Positions 6,691 through 12,712 of a DNA stretch of 15,976 nt are shown in pieces (position 1 is the first letter of the stretch; the number at the start of each line of letters is the position of its first letter). A program made the position numbers and the translations under genes. Source of the DNA: UMGS1474 sp050946775 (GTDB taxonomy: Bacteria > Bacillota > Clostridia > Oscillospirales > Acutalibacteraceae); assembly GCA_050946775.1 (NCBI GenBank), contig JBMNVL010000040.1:1-15976 (forward strand). Reading direction: 5' to 3'. The notes under the pieces are model-generated. The model was not told the DNA's origin. It saw nothing but the letters and a program-made list of their open reading frames with translations, and did no database searches.

Positions 6691-6946
6691 GCCTCCCTCT
6701 GACGGGCAGCGTTTGCGAGCGCCGCCAGTGGCGGATGCAGCGAGCAAAAAGCTGGCGCTGCGGTCGGCGATCGGTGTGCGCGAAGGCGCCACACCGGAGC
6801 CGGGCACCGCAAGTGGGCCTGAGGTGGATTTCGCCGTCAGGCGAAAGACGGAGGGAGAGAGGGATTATCGCCGGTCGCGTTATCTCTCCCCCAGTCTCGG
6901 CCGTCGCTGTCGCGCCTGCCGATCCAGCCCCCTCGTCAGAGGGGGC
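6691..6946 (+). repeat. Family A interspersed repeat, copy 1 (256 bp)
   Basis: The left end GCCTCCCTCTGACG and the right end CGTCAGAGGGGGC are imperfect inverted repeats. The right end is also a hairpin by itself (GCCCCCTC-GTCA-GAGGGGGC). The interior includes an inverted repeat around tttcgccgtcaggcgaaa and the module gatccagcccc shared with family B. A copy of the same length lies inverted at 11432-11687 and a 244-bp variant at 15625-15868; end fragments are at 116-140 and 6990-7032. It is non-coding and MITE-like in form. Confidence 0.8.
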
Positions 6947-6989
6947 CTTGCGTACGCCGGTGGTTTGTGCCATTTTGCGGGGTGCGAAC

Positions 6990-7168
6990 GCCTCCCTCTG
7001 ACGGGTAGCGTTTGCGAGCACCGCCAGTGGCGCTATCGCGCTCACCGATCGCCGACCGCGGCGCCCACCATTTTCTCCCTGTATCGCCCACCGGGCGCGG
7101 TCGAAAATGTTGCCCGGAATGACCCTCTTTTTTGTTGCGGTGTCATCCTGAGCGAAGCGAAGGATCTT
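6990..7168 (+). repeat. Family A left-end fragment fused to type C copy 2
   Basis: 6990 to about 7032 reads as the family A left end (GCCTCCCTCTGACGGG..gcgtttgcgag..cgccagtggcg). It then switches at a shared gtggcg into the inverted A fragment and the type C core (7058-7168), the same junction partner seen at 6490-6664. The switch point suggests recombination between repeat copies in opposite orientation. Confidence 0.7.
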
Positions 7169-7174
7169 TTCCCT

Positions 7175-7222
7175 GCGTTATCCCGCGGGCGGAGGATATC
7201 CGCCCCTACGGTGCCGCCACGG
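7175..7222 (+). repeat. Type D palindromic repeat, copy 2
   Basis: It carries the same sequence as 6413-6460 (gcgttatcccgcgggcggag, gatatccgcccctacggtgc, cgccac). It follows type C copy 2 directly, whereas copy 1 precedes type C copy 1. Confidence 0.7.
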
Positions 7223-7248
7223 GTATGTGCAAATTGGCGGAGTCCGTT

Positions 7249-7398
7249 GCCTCCCTTGCCTAAAGGGAGGTGGCCGAGCGCCAGCGAGGTCGGAGGGATA
7301 GTCGCCCTTCGGGCGACACGCCGCACAAGCGGCGTTATCCCCCAGTCTCGACGGCCGTCTTCGCGTCCGTCGATCCAGCCCCCTTTAGGCAAGGGGGC
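7249..7398 (+). repeat. Family B interspersed repeat, copy 2 (150 bp)
   Basis: It has the same length and nearly the same sequence as 185-334, with substitutions in both arms of inner palindromes (GTCGCCCTTCGGGCGAC here against GTCGCCCAAAGGGCGAC there). Changes that keep pairing suggest that the folded form matters or that conversion acts on hairpins. Confidence 0.8.
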
Positions 7399-7441
7399 CA
7401 TGCGGCTGCCGCCGGTCCTTGCGCCCGCCGCGCATTCGCGA

Positions 7442-8899
7442 TCAGCCCGCCAGGGCGATCATCACGCCGGCGGCGATGGCCGAGCCGATGACGCCGGCCA
7501 CGTTCGGGCCCATGGCGTGCATCAGCAGGAAGTTGCCGGGGTTTTCCGCCTGGCCGACCTTCTGCGATACCCGCGCCGCCATCGGCACCGCCGACACGCC
7601 GGCCGAGCCGATCAACGGGTTGATCTTGTTCTTCAGGAACAGGTTCATAAACTTGGCCAGCAGCACGCCGCCCGCCGTGCCCAGCGCGAAGGCGACGATG
7701 CCCATGGCGAGGATCATCAGGGTTTTCACGTCCAGGAAGGTGGCGGCGGTCGCCGTGGCGCCCACCGACACGCCCAAGAAGATGGTGACGATGTTCATCA
7801 GCTCGTTTTGCACCGTCTTGCTCAGCCGCTCGGTCACGCCGCTTTCCTTAAACAGGTTGCCCAGCATTAGCGAGCCGACCAGCGGCGCCGCCGAGGGCAC
7901 CAGCAGGGAGACGAAGATGGTGACGACAAACGGGAACAGCACTTTTTCGGTGCGAGACACCGGGCGCAGCTCCTTCATGACGATCTGCCGCTCCTTTTTG
8001 GTGGTCAGCAGCTTCATGATGGGCGGCTGAATGACCGGCACCAGCGCCATGTAGGAATAGGCCGCCACCGCGATCGCGCCCAAAAGCCCCGGCGCCAGCC
8101 GGCTGGCGACAAAGATGGCGGTCGGCCCGTCGGCGCCGCCGATGATGCCGATGGATCCGGCTTCCATACCGGTGAAGCCCAGCAGCTTGGCGCCGAAGAA
8201 GGTGACGAAGATGCCCAGCTGCGCCGCGGCGCCCAGCAGCAGACTTTTCGGGTTGGCGATCAGCGGACCGAAATCGGTCATGGCGCCCACGCCGAAGAAG
8301 ATCAGGCAGGGATAGATGCCCAGCTTGACGCCCAGATAGAGGAAGTCGATCAGCCCGGGGCTGACGGCGCGGGCGTTGTGGCCGAGCACCAGCTGACCGC
8401 CCAGGGTCAGCGAGCCGTCGTCCATCAGCTTGACCTGATTGCCGTCGGCGACGATCAGAACGTTGTCGGTCACCGTCTGGTTGCCCTCTTTATCGATCAG
8501 GGTCAGCGAGCCGTCGGCGTTGAAAACGGCGTTTTGCTCCGGCTTGAGATCGGAGGCGTGGCCGACGATGTACTGCCCGGCGTAGACCACCTCGCCCGAC
8601 GACAAAACGGCGAAATTGTCCGCCCCGGCCAGATCGGTCGAGTCGATCACCGTCGCGCCGCCGAGCATATCCCAGTGGGCGTGACCGCCGGCGAAAAGAT
8701 CCTCGTGATACAGCCCGGCGCCCGGCAGGTTGGTCAGCAGCATGCCGAAGGCGATGGGCAGCAGCAGCAGCGGCTCAAACTTCTTGACGATCGCCAGCCA
8801 CGCCAGCACGCAGGCGATGGCGATCATCACGATCACCTGCCAGTGGCTGAGCATGGCGAAGCCGGTCTGCTGCAAAAAATTCAGTATGGTTTCCCACAT
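7442..8899 (-). CDS. oadB: Sodium-translocating decarboxylase beta subunit with a large extra loop
   Basis: OadB is the membrane subunit that decarboxylates carboxybiotin and exports sodium ions. Family signatures are clear: GVGAMTDFGPLIANP at 203-217, GGADGPTAIFVASRLAP at 254-270 (Asp257 corresponds to the essential sodium-site aspartate), the YSYMALVPVIQPP segment at 281-293, and GSAGVSAVPMAARV at 431-444. The 485-residue length exceeds the usual size of roughly 370-430. The surplus is a hydrophilic segment at about 63-180, between the first membrane helices and the core, with two DGSLTL motifs and predicted beta-rich character. The ATG at 8899 has a GGAGGAG ribosome site. The gene lies 23 bases after the biotin carrier gene. 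No terminator follows; the repeat island begins shortly after the stop. Confidence 0.94.
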   Translation of the reverse strand: MWETILNFLQQTGFAMLSHWQVIVMIAIACVLAWLAIVKKFEPLLLLPIAFGMLLTNLPGAGLYHEDLFAGGHAHWDMLGGATVIDSTDLAGADNFAVLSSGEVVYAGQYIVGHASDLKPEQNAVFNADGSLTLIDKEGNQTVTDNVLIVADGNQVKLMDDGSLTLGGQLVLGHNARAVSPGLIDFLYLGVKLGIYPCLIFFGVGAMTDFGPLIANPKSLLLGAAAQLGIFVTFFGAKLLGFTGMEAGSIGIIGGADGPTAIFVASRLAPGLLGAIAVAAYSYMALVPVIQPPIMKLLTTKKERQIVMKELRPVSRTEKVLFPFVVTIFVSLLVPSAAPLVGSLMLGNLFKESGVTERLSKTVQNELMNIVTIFLGVSVGATATAATFLDVKTLMILAMGIVAFALGTAGGVLLAKFMNLFLKNKINPLIGSAGVSAVPMAARVSQKVGQAENPGNFLLMHAMGPNVAGVIGSAIAAGVMIALAG

Positions 8900-8922
8900 A
8901 GCGCTCTCCTCCTACCGCCGGC

Positions 8923-9273
8923 TTATGCCAGGGCGCACAAAACGGAGCCGGATTCCACCGCGGCGCCCTTGGTCACGCGGACGTCGGTGACGGTGCCGTC
9001 GGCGGGCGCCATGATCTCGTTTTCCATCTTCATGGCCTCGAGAACCATCAGCACGTCGCCCTTTTTGACCGCCTGGCCGTTCTGGACGTTGACCGCCAGA
9101 ATGGTGCCCGGCATGGGGGCGGTGATGGTGGTGCCGCCGGCCGCGGGAGCGGCGGGAGCGGCGGGAGCGGCGGCAGGAGCGGCGGGAGCGGCGGAAACGG
9201 CCTCTCCCTCGCCGATCAGTTCCACTTCGATCTCATAGACCGAACCGTTGACGTTGACGCGATATTTTTTCAT
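8923..9273 (-). CDS. Biotin carrier protein of the sodium-pump decarboxylase
   Basis: A 116-residue biotin/lipoyl-attachment protein with a short N-terminal beta segment, an Ala/Pro hinge at about 27-46, and a biotinyl domain at about 48-116 containing EAMKMEN (79-85), where Lys82 is the biotinylation site. It shuttles the carboxyl group from OadA in the cytosol to OadB in the membrane, so it supplies the domain that OadA lacks. The ATG at 9273 is preceded by GGAAAGGTG. It lies 35 bases after the gamma-like gene and 23 bases before oadB, within one operon. The hinge DNA is a GC-rich 9-bp repeat that may vary in length between strains. It corresponds to the carrier subunit of glutaconyl- or methylmalonyl-CoA decarboxylases (GcdC/MmdC); the OadA partner points to oxaloacetate. 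Confidence 0.93.
   Translation of the reverse strand: MKKYRVNVNGSVYEIEVELIGEGEAVSAAPAAPAAAPAAPAAPAAGGTTITAPMPGTILAVNVQNGQAVKKGDVLMVLEAMKMENEIMAPADGTVTDVRVTKGAAVESGSVLCALA
9143..9194 (-). repeat. Short 9-bp repeat encoding the Ala/Pro hinge
   Basis: The plus strand repeats gcgggagcg-type units (with one ggcaggagc variant), translating on the minus strand as alternating Ala-Ala-Pro. Slippage here would change the hinge length in frame. Confidence 0.7.
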
Positions 9274-9308
9274 AACGAAACACCTTTCCTTGTGCGAAGC
9301 GGGCCGCT

Positions 9309-9620
9309 TCAGATTTTTTTGATGCTTTTGATCCGCAGGCGGGTGACGTCGGTCCCCATTTCCTCGGCGATAACGGCGCTGACGGCGGCGACGAACCGCT
9401 GCCGGTCGGGGATCTCCCCGGCGGAAGCGGCGGGTGCCTCAGCGGCAGGCGCCGGAGCGGGCTTTTTCGGGGTGACGAGACGGATGATCGCGCTCATCAG
9501 CGAGCACAGCGCCACGATGCAGATCAGCCCCACAAAGACGACGCCCAACCCGATCACGATCACCTGCCAGTCGGGCAGGGTGTTGATGGCGCGTTCACCG
9601 GCGTTGGCGAGAACAGGCAT
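9309..9620 (-). CDS. oadG: OadG/MmdD-like gamma or delta subunit of the sodium-pump decarboxylase
   Basis: A small 103-residue protein. It has a short extracytoplasmic N-terminus, one membrane helix at about 18-45 (WQVIVIGLGVVFVGLICIVA), a basic boundary (TPKK at 50-53), a Pro/Ala linker at about 54-68, and a compact C-terminal domain (about 70-103) ending in LRIKSIKKI. This layout fits the gamma (OadG) or delta (MmdD) subunits, which tether the carboxyltransferase to the membrane complex. The start at 9620 is chosen because of an excellent AAAGGAGG site seven to eight bases upstream; the frame extends to 9683 without a ribosome site. It is the first gene of the gamma-carrier-beta operon, with a candidate promoter at 9707-9735. 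Subunit naming varies between families, so the symbol is tentative. Confidence 0.8.
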   Translation of the reverse strand: MPVLANAGERAINTLPDWQVIVIGLGVVFVGLICIVALCSLMSAIIRLVTPKKPAPAPAAEAPAASAGEIPDRQRFVAAVSAVIAEEMGTDVTRLRIKSIKKI

Positions 9621-9706
9621 ACGATAACCTCCTTTCCACTCTATACCAAAATCGGAAAATCCGAAAACCGTCCGCTTTTTCAACGACCGGCTCCAAATTC
9701 TCCCCC

Positions 9707-9735
9707 ATTATAAAACCATACCATAGAATACCACA
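9707..9735 (-). promoter_or_regulatory. Candidate promoter and operator of the sodium-pump operon
   Basis: Minus strand: a perfect TATAAT at 9712-9707. No good -35 is found at normal spacing (TGTGGT at 9735-9730 is poor), which suggests activation. Immediately upstream are two TGGTAT direct repeats one helical turn (10 bp) apart (about 9734-9719), which could hold a regulator. The leader to the ATG at 9620 would be about 80 bases. Confidence 0.45.
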
Positions 9736-9805
9736 CTTTTGATAGGATTGCAAGAGGATTTTTCGCCCCTGCCGGCGGCAAAACCGGGCAATTTTCGGGG
9801 AATTG

Positions 9806-9834
9806 TTGACAGATCGGGGAAAAACCACTATGAT
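9806..9834 (+). promoter_or_regulatory. Sigma-A promoter of the CNNM/CorC-type gene
   Basis: TTGACA at 9806-9811, 17-base spacer, TATGAT at 9829-9834. The predicted start is near 9841. A short inverted repeat (TCCCG-ATC-CGGGA, 9848-9860) sits in the early leader and could be an operator or a small hairpin. Confidence 0.88.
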
Positions 9835-9893
9835 AAAGACAACCCGTTCCCGATCCGGGACGATTCTGACAACGAAAGGGGAGTTTTTCTCTC

Positions 9894-11225
9894 ATGCAAG
9901 ACGCCGAGCCTCCTGATGGTAACGTGTTCGGTTGGATCGCCTTTGCGGCGCTGATCCTGATCGGCGGATTTTTCACCGCGGCGCAGACCGCCGTGGTGTC
10001 GCTGAGCGACGCCCGGCTGCGGCAGCTGGCCGAGGACGGCCACAAAAAAGCCGCCCGGGTGCTGGCGCTGACCGCCCGGCCCACCCGGTTTCTGACCGCC
10101 ATGCGGATCCTGTCGACGGTGTCCGTCGGCGGCGCGATCGTGCTGGCGGTGGCGCTGGGGATCGATCCGCTGGCGGGCGCTCTGCCCGCGTTTCCCGCCG
10201 CCCGCCCCGTCGCCGGGCTGATACTGGGCCTGGTCAGCGGCTTTCTGGCGCTGGTGCTGGTCGATCTGCTGCCCTCCCGGCTGGGCGCGCAAAGGGACGA
10301 GCCCCTCGCCTTCGCCACGGTGGGGATCCTGCGCGCGGCGACGGTGGTGCTCACCCCCCTGTCCGCCCTGGCGGCCGCCGCCGCCAACGGTCTGACCCGC
10401 CTGTTCGGAATAGATCCTCACGCCGACGACGAGAAGGTGACCGAGGAGGAGATCCGGCTGCTGGTCGACGTGGGCGAGGAAAAGGGCGTGATCGAAGGCA
10501 GTCAGAAGGAAATGATCAACAACATCTTCGAGTTCGACGACATTTCCGCCGAGGAGATCATGACGCCCCGGACCGATCTGGCGGCGCTGGAGGCCGACGA
10601 TCCCATCGAGGACGCCCTCAAGCTGGGGGTGGACGAGGGGTATTCCCGTCTGCCGGTCTACGAGGAGGACATCGACCATATCATCGGCATCCTGTATATC
10701 AAGGATCTGCTGCCCTACGTCGGCCGGAAAATACCCGCCGGGGTGACGGTGCGGCATTTGCTGCGGGAAGCCTATTTCGTGCCCGGCACCAAGCGGTGCG
10801 GCGCGTTGTTCACCGAAATGACCGAAAAGCACACCCAGGTGGCGGTCGTGGTGGACGAATACGGCGGCGTGGCCGGGATCGTGACGATGGAGGATCTGCT
10901 GGAGAGCATCGTGGGCAACATCCAGGACGAATACGACCACGAGGAAGAGGAAGTGTGCCGCACCGGGGAAAATTCCTTTGAGGTGGACGGCGCCGTGGCG
11001 GTGGACGAGCTGGAGGACGAGCTGGGCGTGGCGCTGCCCGAGGGGGATTACGACACTCTGGCCGGGTTTTTGCTGGACCGGCTGGGCCGTCTTCCCGCCG
11101 ACGGCGAGCAGCCGGAGGTGTCCTACCCGCCCCTCACCTTCACCGTTTTGCGGGTGGTGGACCGCCGCATCGAGCGGGTGCGGATCGTCCGCCAGCCGCC
11201 CGAGACCCCCGGGGAGGACGAATAA
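9894..11225 (+). CDS. CNNM/CorC-family (HlyC-like) CBS-domain membrane protein
   Basis: A 443-residue protein with the standard architecture: an N-terminal DUF21 membrane domain with helices at about 12-30, 72-90, 104-126 and 140-165; a linker with the conserved TEEEIRLLVDVGEEKGVIE (183-201); a CBS pair at about 218-345 (EEIMTPRTD at 220-228, DEYGGVAGIVTMEDLLESIVG at 321-341, given here as its two halves DEYGGVAGIV and TMEDLLESIVG); and a C-terminal CorC/HlyC domain at about 360-435. Such proteins are linked to magnesium or sodium transport and divalent-cation resistance; the older name hemolysin C is misleading. The ATG at 9894 has AAAGGGGAG about ten bases upstream and a strong promoter. 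It is transcribed alone, divergently from the sodium-pump operon, and ends at the terminator at 11229-11261. Confidence 0.93.
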   Translation: MQDAEPPDGNVFGWIAFAALILIGGFFTAAQTAVVSLSDARLRQLAEDGHKKAARVLALTARPTRFLTAMRILSTVSVGGAIVLAVALGIDPLAGALPAFPAARPVAGLILGLVSGFLALVLVDLLPSRLGAQRDEPLAFATVGILRAATVVLTPLSALAAAAANGLTRLFGIDPHADDEKVTEEEIRLLVDVGEEKGVIEGSQKEMINNIFEFDDISAEEIMTPRTDLAALEADDPIEDALKLGVDEGYSRLPVYEEDIDHIIGILYIKDLLPYVGRKIPAGVTVRHLLREAYFVPGTKRCGALFTEMTEKHTQVAVVVDEYGGVAGIVTMEDLLESIVGNIQDEYDHEEEEVCRTGENSFEVDGAVAVDELEDELGVALPEGDYDTLAGFLLDRLGRLPADGEQPEVSYPPLTFTVLRVVDRRIERVRIVRQPPETPGEDE

Positions 11226-11228
11226 ACG

Positions 11229-11261
11229 AAAAAGCCGCCGGCGGTTGCCGGCGGCTTTTTT
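11229..11261 (+). terminator. Intrinsic terminator of the CNNM/CorC-type gene
   Basis: A 9-bp stem GCCGCCGGC (11234-11242) with GCCGGCGGC (11247-11255), a GGTT loop and a T run at 11256-11261. The A run at 11229-11233 would allow function in both directions. Confidence 0.92.
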
Positions 11262-11272
11262 CATGGATGGAT

Positions 11273-11294
11273 CTGCATAATTTGGTGGGATGCG
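11273..11294 (+). repeat. Recurrent joining motif, terminator-adjacent copy
   Basis: CTGCATAATTT followed by GGTGGGATGCG, 12 bases after the terminator T run. It leads directly into the type C repeat at 11294. Confidence 0.5.
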
Positions 11295-11404
11295 CGGCGC
11301 CCACCATTTTCTCCCTGTATCGCCCACCGGGCGCGGTCGAGAAGGTTGCCCGGGATGACCCCCTTTTTCGTTGCGGTGTCATCCTGAGCGAAGCGAAGGA
11401 TCTT
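11294..11404 (+). repeat. Type C repeat, copy 3
   Basis: Same core as 6556-6664 and 7058-7168 (gcgcccaccattttctccc, cgcccaccgggcgcggtcga, GTCATCCTGAGCGAAGCGAA), here without the inverted family A fragment in front. The A-C fusion in the 6.5-7.2 kb island is therefore not obligatory. Confidence 0.75.
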
Positions 11405-11431
11405 ATTTTGCAAACATCCGGCGAGCGCAAG

Positions 11432-11687
11432 GCCCCCTCTGACGAGGGGGCTGGATCGGCAGGCGCGACAGCGACGGCCGAGACTGAGGGAGAGATAACG
11501 CGACCGGCGATAATCCCTCTCTCCCTCCGTCTTTCGCCTGACGGCGAAATCCACCTCAGGCCCTCTTGCGGTGCCCGGCTGAGGTGTGGCGCTATCGCGC
11601 TCACCGATCGCCGACCGCGGCGCCAGCTTTTTACTCGCTGTTTCCGCCGCCGGCGGCGCTCGCAAACGCTGCCCGTCAGAGGGAGGC
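11432..11687 (-). repeat. Family A interspersed repeat, copy 2 (256 bp, inverted)
   Basis: This is the reverse complement of 6691-6946, with equal length and both ends intact. It is the only complete family A copy on the opposite strand. After it, 11688-11708 is a short spacer before the type D repeat. The whole gap from 11262 to 11861 contains no supported gene. Confidence 0.8.
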
Positions 11688-11708
11688 AAGACGCTTCCCG
11701 CGAATTGG

Positions 11709-11746
11709 CGGTGTGCCGTAGGGGCGGATATTATCTGCCCCTACGG
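11709..11746 (-). repeat. Type D palindromic repeat, copy 3 (inverted, diverged)
   Basis: The palindrome GTAGGGGCGGATATTATCTG-CCCCTAC matches the reverse complement of the type D copies. A joining motif follows at 11758-11782, and then a diverged family A-like left end (cctcccccttgagggtagcg) at about 11787-11815. Confidence 0.6.
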
Positions 11747-11861
11747 GTTAGCGTCGGTTTGTGCATTTTTTGCGAGGTGCGCCTGCCTCCCCCTTGAGGG
11801 TAGCGAAGTGGCGGTAACCGCAAGGCCACATTTCGCCCGCCGCAAACCTCGAAAATCCGGG

Positions 11862-11890
11862 TTGCAGGCCGGCGGCGAATATGGTATACT
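11862..11890 (+). promoter_or_regulatory. Extended -10 promoter of the acyltransferase-galactosidase operon
   Basis: TTGCAG at 11862-11867 (4 of 6), 17-base spacer, TGG-TATACT with an extended -10 (TG at 11882-11883, hexamer 11885-11890). The predicted start near 11897 leaves a very short leader, and the AAAGGAG ribosome site follows at once at 11898-11904. Confidence 0.78.
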
Positions 11891-11913
11891 GATCCCCAAA
11901 GGAGTTGATCCGG

Positions 11914-12696
11914 GTGAGCAAACGCAAACGCCCCGCCGGGCGGATCTGTTTTCTCGACGAGGCGCGGGGGTTCGATATTCTCCTGATGATCGCCTATCAC
12001 GCGTTTTACACCGCCGGATGGGTGCTGAATTTGCAGACCGGCAAGGATCTGTTCCGGTTTTTCGCTCCGGTGGAACCGTTTTTCGCCGGCGTTTTCATTT
12101 TCATCTGCGGCGTCTGCTGCCGGCTGTCCCGCAACAATTTCAAGCGCGGCGGCTTGCTGGCGCTGGTGGCGGCGGGAATATCGCTGGCCCTGTGGTTTTT
12201 TATGCCCGACAATATGATCTGGTTCGGGGTGCTGCATATGCTGGCGGTCGGCATTTTGCTGTTCGCCCTGCTGCGCCCGCTGCTGGACAAGCTGCCGCCC
12301 TGGCTGGGACTGGCGCTGGCGGTCGTCCTCGGGGTGATCACCTGGCACGTTCCCGGCTACAACGGCGCCCTGTTCGGCGTTCCCGGGATCTGGAGCGTGC
12401 CCATCCCCGAATGGATGCGGCTCAACCCCTGGCTGTATCCCCTGGGACTGGGACAGGGCACCCTGCACGGCACCGATTATTTTCCCCTGCTGCCCTGGCT
12501 GTTCGTCTTTTTGGCGGGCTGTTACGTCGGGGTGTGGGCCAAGGCGGGCAAATTTCCCCGGTGGATGTCCCGCTCGCACGTACCGTTTCTGGCGGCGATC
12601 GGCCGCCATTCGCTGATCATCTACGTCGTCCACCAGCCGGTGATCTACGGCGTCGGCTGGCTGATTTTGCAGGTGATCGGCCGGATCAACGGATAA
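11914..12696 (+). CDS. DUF1624 / HGSNAT-like integral membrane acyltransferase
   Basis: A 260-residue polytopic membrane protein with about seven hydrophobic segments. Family features: an N-terminal LDEARGFDILLMIAYHAF motif (14-31, His29 in the first helix); FIFICGVCCRLSRNN at 61-75; GVLHMLAVG at 105-113; PWLFVFLAGCYVG in the C-terminal third; and a final IGRHSLIIYVVHQPV motif. Eukaryotic relatives (HGSNAT) acetylate glucosamine at the membrane using cytosolic acetyl-CoA; most bacterial members are uncharacterised. The GTG at 11914 is the start because AAAGGAG (11898-11904) lies nine bases upstream; the in-frame TTG at 11905 touches that site and cannot be used. It lies 16 bases upstream of the galactosidase, so a link to saccharide modification is plausible but inferred. 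Confidence 0.82.
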   Translation: MSKRKRPAGRICFLDEARGFDILLMIAYHAFYTAGWVLNLQTGKDLFRFFAPVEPFFAGVFIFICGVCCRLSRNNFKRGGLLALVAAGISLALWFFMPDNMIWFGVLHMLAVGILLFALLRPLLDKLPPWLGLALAVVLGVITWHVPGYNGALFGVPGIWSVPIPEWMRLNPWLYPLGLGQGTLHGTDYFPLLPWLFVFLAGCYVGVWAKAGKFPRWMSRSHVPFLAAIGRHSLIIYVVHQPVIYGVGWLILQVIGRING

Positions 12697-12712
12697 AAAA
12701 GGAGGAGTGTTT

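Larger units (their letters stand above)
6372..7441. other. Non-coding island of mosaic repeats inside the sodium-pump locus
   Basis: No gene is supported in these 1,070 bases; frames that stay open are translations of the repeats or run antisense into oadB. In order it holds: type D palindrome (6411-6459), an inverted family A fragment fused to type C (6490-6664), a full family A copy (6691-6946), a joining motif (6964-6986), a family A left end fused to a second type C (6990-7168), type D (7175-7222), a joining motif (7225-7246) and a full family B copy (7249-7398). There is no clear terminator after oadB apart from hairpins in the repeats, and only a weak promoter candidate before oadA. 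Confidence 0.85.

Noticed and set aside
6488..7401. Several 70-385 codon frames in the repeat island, including peptides such as VILSEAKDL and FASLRMT
   Set aside because: These are translations of interspersed repeats, recur in several copies and frames, and are well-known annotation artefacts.
9621..9683. N-terminal extension of the gamma-like subunit to 9683
   Set aside because: The ATG at 9620 has a near-perfect AAAGGAGG at proper spacing, and the extension has none.
9848..9860. Noc or parS binding site (TCCCGATCCGGGA)
   Set aside because: It does not match the known Noc site ATTTCCCGGGAAAT or parS, and no second copy was seen.
11140..11880. Open frames in the second repeat island on both strands
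   Set aside because: They consist of repeat types A, C and D and lack ribosome sites; the same peptides appear from other copies.
11905..11907. TTG start for the DUF1624 gene
   Set aside because: It directly touches the AAAGGAG site with no spacer; GTG at 11914 has correct spacing.
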